Notes: generated from the letters alone by a model not told the origin. Positions 8,498-14,918 are shown, counted from the first letter of the stretch. The stretch: 21,011 nt of DNA from Bacillota bacterium (GCA_023415145.1 JAEZLW010000019.1:1-21011); one strand, 5' to 3'. Program-made: numbers and translations.

Positions 8498-8534
8498 TCA
8501 CACTGGGACAATTAACTGTATTATCCCGCTGTGA
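8498..8534. promoter_or_regulatory. Inverted repeat overlapping +1 of the sugar operon, candidate operator
   Basis: TCACACTGGGA at 8498-8508 and TCCCGCTGTGA at 8524-8534 match as inverted arms at 9 of 11 positions, with a 15-bp AT-rich spacer. The right arm lies 3 bp downstream of the -10 box, so it covers the expected transcription start. The position is typical of a repressor operator. It could instead form a hairpin at the 5' end of the transcript. No matching regulator gene is in the window. Confidence 0.5.
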
Positions 8535-8537
8535 TTT

Positions 8538-8566
8538 ATTATATATATTGCATACTTGTTTGTCAA
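8538..8566 (-). promoter_or_regulatory. Sigma-A promoter of the sugar operon
   Basis: On the minus strand, a perfect -35 TTGACA (8561-8566), a 17-bp spacer and a perfect -10 TATAAT (8538-8543). Transcription should start near 8531, leaving a leader of about 285 nt before the binding-protein gene. Such a strong promoter fits repression by an operator. Confidence 0.85.
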
Positions 8567-8794
8567 TCAGAAAATTTTTATTATTTGTAAGATTTGTTTA
8601 CTAAACATTTTAAACATTTCTATATAAACTTCAGCCGCTCTCCTTCAAACAAGCGCCACAATAAAAGCATAGAAGTGGTTGTGTCCGTTGAGAATCCAAC
8701 TTTTTTTCCAACAGCCCATTTTTTTCAGACCGCGATGCGAATGAACTATATGTCTGAATGAAGCGGACGAGCAAACAGAAAAGGGAGTGGAAGC

Positions 8795-9565
8795 ATGCGG
8801 AAATTTATCACTGTAACGGTAGCCCTTCTGCTGGCAGTAGCCATGTTATCATCCAGCGCAATGGCGCAAGGCGCGAAGGGGTCCAAAGGCAACATGGGCA
8901 CAGGAAAGGGACAAAAGCAAACTGATACCGTTCAAGGCAGGCCGGATCACGCATCCAATGGGAATAACCGTCAAAAGCAAACGGAAGCGCCAGATATAAA
9001 TCCCCCGGCGGATGAGAATAGTGTGACCTACGATGACAGCAGCAATGAGGAAAAGACTCCCGGCGGACCCTGGAAGGATAAAGAAAGCAAGCATGAAGAA
9101 AAGCTGCCGGATGGGATGGGCCATGGCAATGCTTATGGCAGGCGCAGAAATACCCAGGATGTGCTTATGGCCATCGGCCAGCTTACAGGTGAGGAAACAG
9201 CGGTGCAGTTGAACACGCTGCTTACGGCCTACCGCGATGCAACTGATGCGGAAACCGCCCGGGCAGCGTTAACCGCCTTGCTGGATGCGCTGTCACAAGC
9301 ATACGTAAGTCCTGTACCCGATGACAACGGGGATGAGACGGAAGCGCAGGAACCGTTATCCCTCACGGATATTGAAAAGCTTCGGGAAAAGGTATTGGCA
9401 AACGCCGGCTATGACAACGGTACGCTGCTTGCTCTGATGCGTGCCTATGAAAACGCTTTTCGGTACATGAACCATCTGGAACCCATTGATGAGGAGGATG
9501 AAGGTACCGAAGAGGACGATCAAACCGGTGATGGCACCGAAGAAGAAACAGACCCGGCCGCCTGA
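8795..9565 (+). CDS. Secreted low-complexity protein next to sigI-rsgI, function unknown
   Basis: 256 aa, not recognised. A clean Sec signal peptide (MRKFITVTVALLLAVAMLSS, SAMA) with likely cleavage after residue 24. Residues 25-120 are disordered, rich in Gly, Lys, Asn, Gln and Asp. Residues 121-225 look folded and helical (QDVLMAIGQLTGEETAVQLN; LREKVLANAGYDNGTLLALM). The end (229-256) is strongly acidic. Two Ala/Leu-rich helical stretches may be a repeated helical unit. There is no Cys in the mature part, no lipobox, no LPXTG anchor and no catalytic motif. The start has AAGGGAG upstream. It lies 162 bp before sigI on the same strand, so it may belong to the SigI regulon or work with RsgI; that is inference from position. 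Confidence 0.75.
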   Translation: MRKFITVTVALLLAVAMLSSSAMAQGAKGSKGNMGTGKGQKQTDTVQGRPDHASNGNNRQKQTEAPDINPPADENSVTYDDSSNEEKTPGGPWKDKESKHEEKLPDGMGHGNAYGRRRNTQDVLMAIGQLTGEETAVQLNTLLTAYRDATDAETARAALTALLDALSQAYVSPVPDDNGDETEAQEPLSLTDIEKLREKVLANAGYDNGTLLALMRAYENAFRYMNHLEPIDEEDEGTEEDDQTGDGTEEETDPAA

Positions 9566-9636
9566 AAAAGCGTTGCCGCAGCAGATGCAAAGCTTCCCGC
9601 AATGATTGCCAATGATGCCCAGGGCATGAAGCCTGA

Positions 9637-9695
9637 AAGACATTTGTTGAATAAAGGTGTATAATAACCGGCAGGAGAAGTTTATCTCCTGCCGG
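9637..9695 (+). promoter_or_regulatory. Probable promoter and 5' hairpin of sigI-rsgI
   Basis: A perfect -10 TATAAT at 9660-9665 follows a weak -35 (AAGACA, 9637-9642) at 17 bp. Directly downstream, 9668-9678 and 9685-9695 form a perfect 11-bp stem with a 6-nt loop. It is not followed by T residues, so it is not a typical terminator; it would sit at the very 5' end of the sigI transcript and may stabilise it. Confidence 0.5.
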
Positions 9696-9727
9696 GTTCC
9701 GAATTCATCCAGGTTCCGGAGGTTAAT

Positions 9728-10435
9728 GTGCCCAGGCTTGCTGACAGGACAACGGCCGACAGCATAAGAATGGACGATAACGACTGTCTGATGCGTGAAT
9801 ACAAACCCTTCATTCTTAAGACAGCTTCTTTTGTGCTGAAAAGGTATGTGTCCGACAGCGATGATGCATGGTCTGTGGCCCTGATCGCCTTCTGGGAGGC
9901 GGCGGATCATTATGACAAAGGGAAAGGCGACTTTCAAAAATACGCGCAGATGGTGATCAAAAGACGGTTGATAGACTATCAGCGCAGGCAAAGCCGTTAT
10001 AAACGGGAAGTCAATGTCACTCCCGAAGCATTCACAGGGGAAACAGGTCACGAAGGCGATACGCTGTCAAACATGCTGGTTATCAAAAGCAGTTCGTCAC
10101 GCATGGAAGACAGCCTGAAGGATGAATTGACTGACGCCTCCAGGCTGCTTGCCGCTTATGGCTTCGCGTTTATGGATTTGGTGGACGCTTCGCCAAAGTC
10201 TGAAAAGACAAAAAAAGCCTGTGCCCAAGCGGCGGCCTTCATGCTCAAGTCCCCTGAATTGTTTCGGAAAATGCGGCACACGCACCGCCTGCCCGTGGCT
10301 GCCCTATCCGTTCGGACACACCTGAGCCTGAAGCTTTTAGGCCGGCACCGCAGGTATATCATTGCGGTAGTCGAAATCTTAAGCGGCGATTATCCAGGGC
10401 TTGCGGCCTACCTTGATTTTGTTGGAAAGGGATGA
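9728..10435 (+). CDS. sigI: RNA polymerase sigma factor SigI
   Basis: 235 aa, cytoplasmic alternative sigma factor of the SigI family (sigma-70 group, known from heat and cell-wall stress in Bacillus and from polysaccharide sensing in Clostridium thermocellum). Region 2 is clear: LMREYKPFILKTASFVLKRY, then SDDAWSVALIAFWEAADHYD and GDFQKYAQMVIKRRLIDYQR, which binds core polymerase and the -10 element. The C-terminal SigI domain ends in GRHRRYIIAVVEILSGDYPG, a family hallmark. The GTG start has GGAGG 5 nt upstream. Its stop lies 4 nt before the rsgI start, the usual arrangement with its anti-sigma factor. SigI genes are normally autoregulated, yet the best visible promoter here resembles sigma-A. 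Confidence 0.93.
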   Translation: MPRLADRTTADSIRMDDNDCLMREYKPFILKTASFVLKRYVSDSDDAWSVALIAFWEAADHYDKGKGDFQKYAQMVIKRRLIDYQRRQSRYKREVNVTPEAFTGETGHEGDTLSNMLVIKSSSSRMEDSLKDELTDASRLLAAYGFAFMDLVDASPKSEKTKKACAQAAAFMLKSPELFRKMRHTHRLPVAALSVRTHLSLKLLGRHRRYIIAVVEILSGDYPGLAAYLDFVGKG

Positions 10436-10439
10436 GCGA

Positions 10440-11492
10440 TTGAAAGCTGTTGTTGCACAAATCGTTGGCCGGCAGGCTGTGCTGCTGACGGAGAACGGCA
10501 CGTTTGTCAAGGTCAAAAACCAGCGCTACCGCCTGGGGCAGCAAATCGCTTACTTCCAGAAAAGAAGGCAACTGCCCAAACCGATTGTCATGGCAGCCAG
10601 CCTCGTGATCTTTCTGCTTGGAGGAACGTTTCTGGCGGCGTTGCGGCTTCCGTATTCCTATGTTAGCATCGATGTGAATCCTTCCATTGAATATACGCTG
10701 AATTGGTTTGACCGTGTCATTTCCCTGAGCGCCGTGAACGAGGATGCCAAGCCCCTTGCCTTGCAGCTTGAACAAGTCGGCGTGATGAACCAGTCTGCTG
10801 AAACAGCAATTGACATGACCATCAAAGGTCTGGATGAACTAAAATATTTTTCAGACGATGCGGAAAATGACGTGGTTATTGCCGTTGCGTCGATGGGGCT
10901 GAAGGATGTGAACGGCCTTTCTAAAAGGCTTCAAAGCAGTGCCGGCAGCGCTTTGCCTGACAGGCCGCTGAACGTAACGGCTTTTCAAACGGACAGTGCA
11001 AAGGTTCAAGAGGCAAAGCAATACCATGCCACAGCCGGGAAGCTTGTGATTGTTGAAAACCTTGCCTCAGGCGGGGACGGCCTAGGGAATGAGAGCAAGG
11101 AAGAATGGCTGAAAAAGCCGGTGCGGGACATATTAAGCCATAAAAACGGCAAAGGACAGACGCCGACGGACGACAACAAGCCCGAGGATAAAGATCAGGC
11201 AATGGATGACGGTTTGGCATCAGGTATCCCACCGGGCAAAAGCGAATCACAGTCGCCGAAACCACCGGTAATAACGGACGCGCCCAAGAAAACGGATGCA
11301 CCCGGGCAAAACCAGAACCGGCCAAACAATGAAAATGGCAAACCGGCTGACTTTACGCCCAATGGAAAGGACCCGCCCAAAAATACCTCTGCGCCAAAGC
11401 GCACAGAACAAGAGCATAGAACCAGCGCTCCTCAAAAAAACAACAACAACGGACAGGAAAAGGAGCGCGAAAGCAACAAGCCGAAAAAGTAG
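10440..11492 (+). CDS. rsgI: Anti-sigma-I factor RsgI
   Basis: 350 aa, single-pass membrane protein that holds SigI inactive. The N-terminal cytoplasmic RsgI domain (1-40, AVVAQIVGRQAVLLTENGTF) binds SigI. A membrane helix spans about 48-70 (PIVMAASLVIFLLGGTFLAA). The outside domain starts with YVSIDVNPSIEYTLN (74-88), whose Asn80-Pro81 is the known autocleavage site of the family, and runs to about 205. The rest (about 210-350) is disordered, rich in Pro, Lys, Asn, Gln and Asp, and ends basic. There is no carbohydrate-binding or enzymatic sensor domain. The start is taken as TTG at 10440, with GGAAAGGG 8 nt upstream; an in-frame ATG at 10401 would lie inside sigI and add 13 non-family residues. 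Cleavage at Asn-Pro and further proteolysis would free SigI on signal. Confidence 0.9.
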   Translation: MKAVVAQIVGRQAVLLTENGTFVKVKNQRYRLGQQIAYFQKRRQLPKPIVMAASLVIFLLGGTFLAALRLPYSYVSIDVNPSIEYTLNWFDRVISLSAVNEDAKPLALQLEQVGVMNQSAETAIDMTIKGLDELKYFSDDAENDVVIAVASMGLKDVNGLSKRLQSSAGSALPDRPLNVTAFQTDSAKVQEAKQYHATAGKLVIVENLASGGDGLGNESKEEWLKKPVRDILSHKNGKGQTPTDDNKPEDKDQAMDDGLASGIPPGKSESQSPKPPVITDAPKKTDAPGQNQNRPNNENGKPADFTPNGKDPPKNTSAPKRTEQEHRTSAPQKNNNNGQEKERESNKPKK

Positions 11493-11507
11493 TCCTGGAA
11501 CGAATGT

Positions 11508-11546
11508 AAATGCCGGGTAAACGAATCTCCGTTTTCCCGGCATTTT
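11508..11546 (+). terminator. Terminator after rsgI, between convergent genes
   Basis: A 10-bp perfect outer stem (11508-11517 with 11536-11545) and a 5-bp inner stem (11519-11523 with 11530-11534), separated by one T/T mismatch, lie 16 nt after the rsgI stop. A short T-rich tail follows on the plus strand. It may also serve the minus-strand HTH gene that converges from the right. Confidence 0.85.
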
Positions 11547-11572
11547 ATATCCGAAACAACGCCTGTTGTCTG

Positions 11573-11803
11573 TCAAACGTCGTATCCCTGAGCGCCCTGA
11601 TCACTTATATATTCCAAAACATCTCCCGGCTGACATTCCAAAGCCTTGCAAACCGCTTCCAGGGTTGACAGCCGAATCGCTTTTGCCTTTCCGTTTTTCA
11701 ATATGGAAAGATTGGCAAGCGTTATGCCAACCTTCTCTGACAGCTCCGTAACACTCATTTTTCTTTTTGCCAGCATCACATCGATATTGATGATAATCGC
11801 CAT
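11573..11803 (-). CDS. Small Cro/C1-type HTH regulator
   Basis: 76 aa, nearly all one DNA-binding domain of the Cro/C1 type (YozG-like). Helix 2, turn and helix 3 are in MSVTELSEKVGITLANLSIL (16-35), followed by LSTLEAVCKALECQPGDVLEYI. The start at 11803 is preferred because GGGG of AAGGGGAATGAT precedes it and the reading frame further upstream runs into the neighbour gene. It follows the DUF2975 gene by 10 nt. This pairing of a DUF2975 membrane protein and a mini HTH protein is common in Firmicutes and is taken as a regulator working with a membrane partner; the target genes are unknown. Confidence 0.87.
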   Translation of the reverse strand: MAIIINIDVMLAKRKMSVTELSEKVGITLANLSILKNGKAKAIRLSTLEAVCKALECQPGDVLEYISDQGAQGYDV

Positions 11804-11813
11804 ATCATTCCCC

Positions 11814-12290
11814 TTATATCGTAGAATCGTTTTCTGTTTTGATATCAATCGCTTCCTTTAGCAATCTTTGAAGAACAGCGATAAAGGCCGCAATGACAAT
11901 GGGGATAAAAGCAATGATCAATCCGAAGAGCATAAGACCGGGGGCGTCCTCCACATCCGCCATGAAATAAACCACAGGCAGGCCGAAACTTAGAAAGATG
12001 CTGCCCAGGATAGCACTGTATTTCATGTTCCTTAACGCCTTCACAGACAGGTCGGAGAAAGCATTGTTTTTGTCAATATAACCCAGCAGCTTTAACAACT
12101 GATACAACGCAAAGAAAAACGGTACCGCCGTTGCATACCAGCCGCCAAGGGCAAGAACCCGCCAGATTTCAGGCAGCCTCCCTTCCGAGTTGCCTGCAAA
12201 AACAGGCAGCGCGAATACATAGAACGCAAGCACCGCCATGCCAACAAGAATAACGACTCCTCTTAAAAAAATGGTTGACCCTCGTTTCAT
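11814..12290 (-). CDS. DUF2975 membrane protein
   Basis: 158 aa with four hydrophobic segments at about 8-32, 47-68, 89-112 and 119-142 (FLRGVVILVGMAVLAFYVF; GGWYATAVPFFFALYQLLKL; YSAILGSIFLSFGLPVVYF; GLMLFGLIIAFIPIVIAAFI), so an integral membrane protein. The loop YIDKNNAFSDLSVKALRNMK is typical of DUF2975. The ATG at 12290 is used; a TTG one codon earlier is less likely. The Shine-Dalgarno (GGCGGG) is weak. It is the first gene of a two-gene unit with the HTH regulator and has a good promoter. The biochemical role is unknown. Confidence 0.85.
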   Translation of the reverse strand: MKRGSTIFLRGVVILVGMAVLAFYVFALPVFAGNSEGRLPEIWRVLALGGWYATAVPFFFALYQLLKLLGYIDKNNAFSDLSVKALRNMKYSAILGSIFLSFGLPVVYFMADVEDAPGLMLFGLIIAFIPIVIAAFIAVLQRLLKEAIDIKTENDSTI

Positions 12291-12322
12291 CAAAAAGCAC
12301 CCGCCTTATTGTTGCTGCACAG

Positions 12323-12351
12323 ATCATAACACCACGTTTATCGTTTGTCAA
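12323..12351 (-). promoter_or_regulatory. Promoter of the DUF2975-HTH operon
   Basis: On the minus strand, -35 TTGACA (12346-12351), a 17-bp spacer and -10 TATGAT (12323-12328, five of six consensus bases). It lies about 30-60 bp upstream of the DUF2975 start. No clear operator was seen nearby. Confidence 0.8.
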
Positions 12352-12405
12352 TAAACATTTGTTGTTAATCAGCGATTGGGTATAGGATAGACACGATTGC
12401 AGATC

Positions 12406-12436
12406 AAAAAAGAAACGCATGCAAGCATGCATTTCT
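12406..12436 (-). terminator. Rho-independent terminator of the ferredoxin gene
   Basis: On the minus strand, arms 12425-12436 and 12411-12422 form a 12-bp stem with one G-U pair, followed directly by a run of T (12406-12411). It begins 11 nt after the ferredoxin stop. Confidence 0.85.
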
Positions 12437-12447
12437 CTCTTTGTCTG

Positions 12448-12636
12448 TTATTCCACCGTGATTACCGATACCGGGCAGCCCTCCTGGGCTTCAATGGCCG
12501 CATCCTCTTCTGATTGCGGTATTTCATCCACGTATACTTCGGCCAGCCCGTCCTCCGCCATGCGAAAAACCTTGGGGCAAGTGGAAGCGCACAGTTCACA
12601 GGAAATGCACCCTTCCCGGTTGATGGTCGCCTTCAT
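12448..12636 (-). CDS. Small ferredoxin, probably one [4Fe-4S] cluster
   Basis: 62 aa, soluble cytoplasmic electron carrier. The cluster motif CISCELCASTCP has C10, C13 and C16 in C-x2-C-x2-C spacing and C20 before a Pro; C54 in the GCPVSVI motif near the end is the fourth ligand. In this ferredoxin family C20 and a second Cys can form a disulfide; here only five Cys are present, so the exact use of C20 is uncertain. The protein is acidic, as usual. The start at 12636 has AAGGAGG at 7 nt. The frame stays open upstream through an ATG at 12735, which would add 33 residues, but there is no ribosome binding site for it. It is a single gene with its own terminator; no partner oxidoreductase is adjacent. 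Confidence 0.92.
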   Translation of the reverse strand: MKATINREGCISCELCASTCPKVFRMAEDGLAEVYVDEIPQSEEDAAIEAQEGCPVSVITVE

Positions 12637-12760
12637 GACATGTCCTCCTTCATCGCCAGTTTGGGTATCATATGCTTTAATCCTCTGATAAAAGCCCGAT
12701 GGAAAGTTTTCCTCGATCAACCATTCTACATGCATATGAAATATCCTGTTTTCAAAATGC

Positions 12761-12789
12761 TTGACAACATGACAAATAAACAGTACATT
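12761..12789 (+). promoter_or_regulatory. Promoter of the anmK-regulator operon
   Basis: A perfect -35 TTGACA (12761-12766), a 17-bp spacer and -10 TACATT (12784-12789, four of six). It lies about 40 bp before the anmK start, giving a short leader. A 15-bp inverted repeat starts 7 bp after the -10 box. Confidence 0.8.
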
Positions 12790-12796
12790 TAAAAAG

Positions 12797-12811
12797 TGAA
12801 ACAAACTTTCA
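12797..12811. promoter_or_regulatory. Candidate MurR/RpiR operator at the anmK promoter
   Basis: TGAAACAAACTTTCA is a perfect 5-bp inverted repeat with a 5-bp centre. It lies where transcription should start, so a bound protein would block the promoter. A near-identical site occurs in the same position at the binding-protein promoter (18867-18881). The regulator encoded at 14019 is the obvious candidate to bind it. A second looser TGAAA/TTTCA pair lies upstream (12737-12741/12750-12754). Confidence 0.6.
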
Positions 12812-12826
12812 ACAGGAGATTCATTG

Positions 12827-14005
12827 ATGAAACATGCCTGTAAGGTTCCCGATCCTGCGCTGGCCATTGGGCTGATGAGCGGCACATCCGGCGATGGTAT
12901 TGATGCCGCAGTGGTGGAAATTGCGGGGCATGGACTTATGACAAAGGTAAAGCTGAAGGCTTTTATCACCCTACCCTATGATGACGCGGTGAGGAACCGC
13001 CTCTTGCTTTTGGCCGGCGGCGAAACAGGCGGCAGCAGGGAGCTTTGCGCCATGCACTTTTTGCTGGGCAGGCTGATGGCGGACGCATGTTTGAAAGCGT
13101 GTGAGGAAGCTTTTGTCAGCCCAAAGGACATCAGCTTTGTGGGCAGCCACGGGCATACGCTGTACCATGCACCAATTGCGGCGGATTACCTTGGATACAG
13201 CGTCCGCGGCACCCTGCAGATGGGAGAGCCTTCGCTGATATCGCAGGCGCTTGGCTGCATGACAGTCAGCGATTTTCGGGTGCGGGACATGGCCGCCGGC
13301 GGCCAGGGCGCTCCCCTGGTGCCCTATACCGAATACCTGCTCTACCGCCGGGAGGATAGGACGGTGGCGCTGCAAAACATAGGCGGTATCGGCAATATCA
13401 CGGTGCTGCCCAAGGGCGGTGACCTTTCAGATACGTATGCCTTTGATACAGGCCCCGGAAACATGGTCATAGACGAGCTGGCCGCGCGCATCACCTGCGG
13501 CGCGCTTCGCTATGACAAGGATGGACGCTTGGCCCAGGCCGGTACCATTTCCAAGGCTCTTTTGGACTACATGCTGGAAGATTCCTACCTCATAAAGCCG
13601 CCACCCAAATCTACCGGGCGGGAGGTGTACGGCAAAGCGTATGTGGATTTATTGGTGCAAAAGGGGTCTTCATTGGGCCTTGCCATGACCGACATTCTGG
13701 CAACGGCAACAAGATTCACCGCGGAAACCATTCGGATGGGCATTGAACGGTTTATACGTCCAGCGCCCGACCGAATGATTATAGGTGGCGGCGGCAGCAT
13801 GAATCCCGTACTTTTGCGCCATATAAAGGATTGCCTGCCTGGAATGGAAGTCATGCGCAACGAGGATCTTGGCCTTGACAGCAACGCCAAGGAAGCCGTT
13901 GCCTTTGCCATACTGGCCAACGAAACGCTGCACGGAAGCTGCAGCAGTGTGCCTTCAGCCACGGGAGCCAAGCATCCTGTGATCCTTGGCAAAGTAAGCT
14001 TTTAA
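12827..14005 (+). CDS. anmK: Anhydro-N-acetylmuramic acid kinase (AnmK family)
   Basis: 392 aa, full length for the family. AnmK opens the 1,6-anhydro ring of anhydro-MurNAc by hydrolysis while phosphorylating O6, giving MurNAc-6-phosphate in cell-wall recycling. Motifs are GLMSGTSGDGIDAA (15-28, phosphate binding), GSHGHTLYH (107-114), SDFRVRDMAAGGQGAPLVPY with probable catalytic Asp154, NIGGIGNITVLP and FDTGPGNMVIDEL. Start ATG at 12827 with AGGAG 8 nt upstream. It heads an operon with a MurR/RpiR regulator 13 nt downstream. No MurNAc-6-phosphate etherase (murQ) is near, and the locus faces a polysaccharide-type importer, so another 1,6-anhydrosugar is possible; levoglucosan kinases belong to this family. 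Confidence 0.93.
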   Translation: MKHACKVPDPALAIGLMSGTSGDGIDAAVVEIAGHGLMTKVKLKAFITLPYDDAVRNRLLLLAGGETGGSRELCAMHFLLGRLMADACLKACEEAFVSPKDISFVGSHGHTLYHAPIAADYLGYSVRGTLQMGEPSLISQALGCMTVSDFRVRDMAAGGQGAPLVPYTEYLLYRREDRTVALQNIGGIGNITVLPKGGDLSDTYAFDTGPGNMVIDELAARITCGALRYDKDGRLAQAGTISKALLDYMLEDSYLIKPPPKSTGREVYGKAYVDLLVQKGSSLGLAMTDILATATRFTAETIRMGIERFIRPAPDRMIIGGGGSMNPVLLRHIKDCLPGMEVMRNEDLGLDSNAKEAVAFAILANETLHGSCSSVPSATGAKHPVILGKVSF

Positions 14006-14018
14006 TAGGAGGGTGTTC

Positions 14019-14885
14019 ATGACGAACCTGGAGATTCGCACCCGAAGCATGTATGACGGCTTGAGCAATGCGGAGAAAAAGGCGGCCACTTATTTTCTAA
14101 ACCATGTGGAAAGCGTATTCCATATGCCCATTGCCAGCCTGGCGGCGGAATCAGGCGCAAGCCAGGTGGCCTGGGTGCGCTTTTGCAAAACCATGGGCTT
14201 TGACGGGCTGAAGGGCCTGAAAAAGCAGCTTTTTCTGGAAATGAATTTAAAGGGCCAGGAAGGGAAAGCATCGGAACCGCTGTATGCGGACATCACCGGT
14301 CACAGCAATGTTGAGCAGATGGTGGAAACGGTGCGCAAAAGCAGCATTCAGGCCATTGACGATACCATCAGGCTGCTTGACCCCGAGCTTGTGAAGTTAA
14401 CCGCCAGGCGGATCATACAGGCAAAGTCGGTGAAAATCTTCGGCGTTGGCGCATCGGCGCTGGTGGCTGAAGATTTTTATGACAAGCTGCTGCGCATTGG
14501 CAAGCATGTGGTCTTCTGTCGGGACAACCACATCCAGCTCACCTATGCCGCCAACCTGACAAGCAGGGACGCGGCCGTGTTCATCTCCAACTCGGGCCGC
14601 ACCAGCGAGGTTCTGGAAGCCATACAAATTGCCAGGGAACGAGGCGCAACGATCATAACCATCACCAAATACGGGAAAATGCCCCTTTTGAAGTATGCCG
14701 ATTTCTCGCTTTTCACCTCCTGCCCGGAGGTGTACCGGCGCAGCGGCGCCATGAGCAGCCGCATTGCGCAGCTTACAGTAATCGATGTGTTGTATTCCAC
14801 CATTGCACACCTGGATTACAACCGGGTGAAAGCTTCCCTGGAAAACAGCTACAACAGCTGCATCCCCCACAAAATCGACAGTTAA
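14019..14885 (+). CDS. MurR/RpiR-family regulator with SIS domain
   Basis: 288 aa. The N-terminal RpiR-type HTH (about 1-77) is recognisable: LSNAEKKAATYFLNHVESV and IASLAAESGASQVAWVRFCK, then MGFDGLKGLKKQLFLEM. The C-terminal SIS sugar-phosphate-binding domain (about 125-265) has VKIFGVGASALVAEDFYDKL and FISNSGRTSEVLEAIQIARE with the typical SxSGxTxE loop. Such proteins bind DNA until a sugar phosphate, such as MurNAc-6-phosphate or GlcNAc-6-phosphate, releases them. The ATG at 14019 is used because GGAGG lies 6 nt before it; a GTG at 14013 overlaps that site. It is cotranscribed with anmK, whose product could be the inducer. The likely operators are at 12797-12811 and 18867-18881. Confidence 0.92.
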   Translation: MTNLEIRTRSMYDGLSNAEKKAATYFLNHVESVFHMPIASLAAESGASQVAWVRFCKTMGFDGLKGLKKQLFLEMNLKGQEGKASEPLYADITGHSNVEQMVETVRKSSIQAIDDTIRLLDPELVKLTARRIIQAKSVKIFGVGASALVAEDFYDKLLRIGKHVVFCRDNHIQLTYAANLTSRDAAVFISNSGRTSEVLEAIQIARERGATIITITKYGKMPLLKYADFSLFTSCPEVYRRSGAMSSRIAQLTVIDVLYSTIAHLDYNRVKASLENSYNSCIPHKIDS

Positions 14886-14918
14886 GAAATCTTGTTATGT
14901 GTTCATGACGCATATTTT

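Larger units (their letters stand above)
8247..8794. promoter_or_regulatory. Divergent regulatory region with structured leader
   Basis: 548 bp without a gene. The half near 8247-8530 is the transcribed leader of the sugar operon and contains inverted repeats at 8282-8289/8296-8303 (8 bp), 8332-8342/8386-8396 (11 bp, with smaller stems inside), 8415-8420/8443-8448 and 8498-8508/8524-8534. None is followed by a T-run on the minus strand, so no attenuator terminator is evident. The half near 8567-8794 must carry the promoter of the secreted-protein gene at 8795; it is AT-rich, and no good sigma-A box was found there. Confidence 0.6.

Noticed and set aside
8715..8741. CCC...CGAA pair upstream of the secreted protein as a SigI-type promoter
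   Set aside because: The CGAA at 8738-8741 is in a suitable place, but the C-run is short and the 20-nt spacing is not convincing, so it is not listed as a feature.
9356..10051. 231-codon minus-strand frame opposite the secreted protein and sigI
   Set aside because: It spans parts of two well-supported plus-strand genes plus their promoter region and resembles no family.
14013..14018. GTG start two codons upstream of the RpiR-type gene
   Set aside because: It overlaps the GGAGG needed for initiation; the ATG at 14019 is properly spaced.
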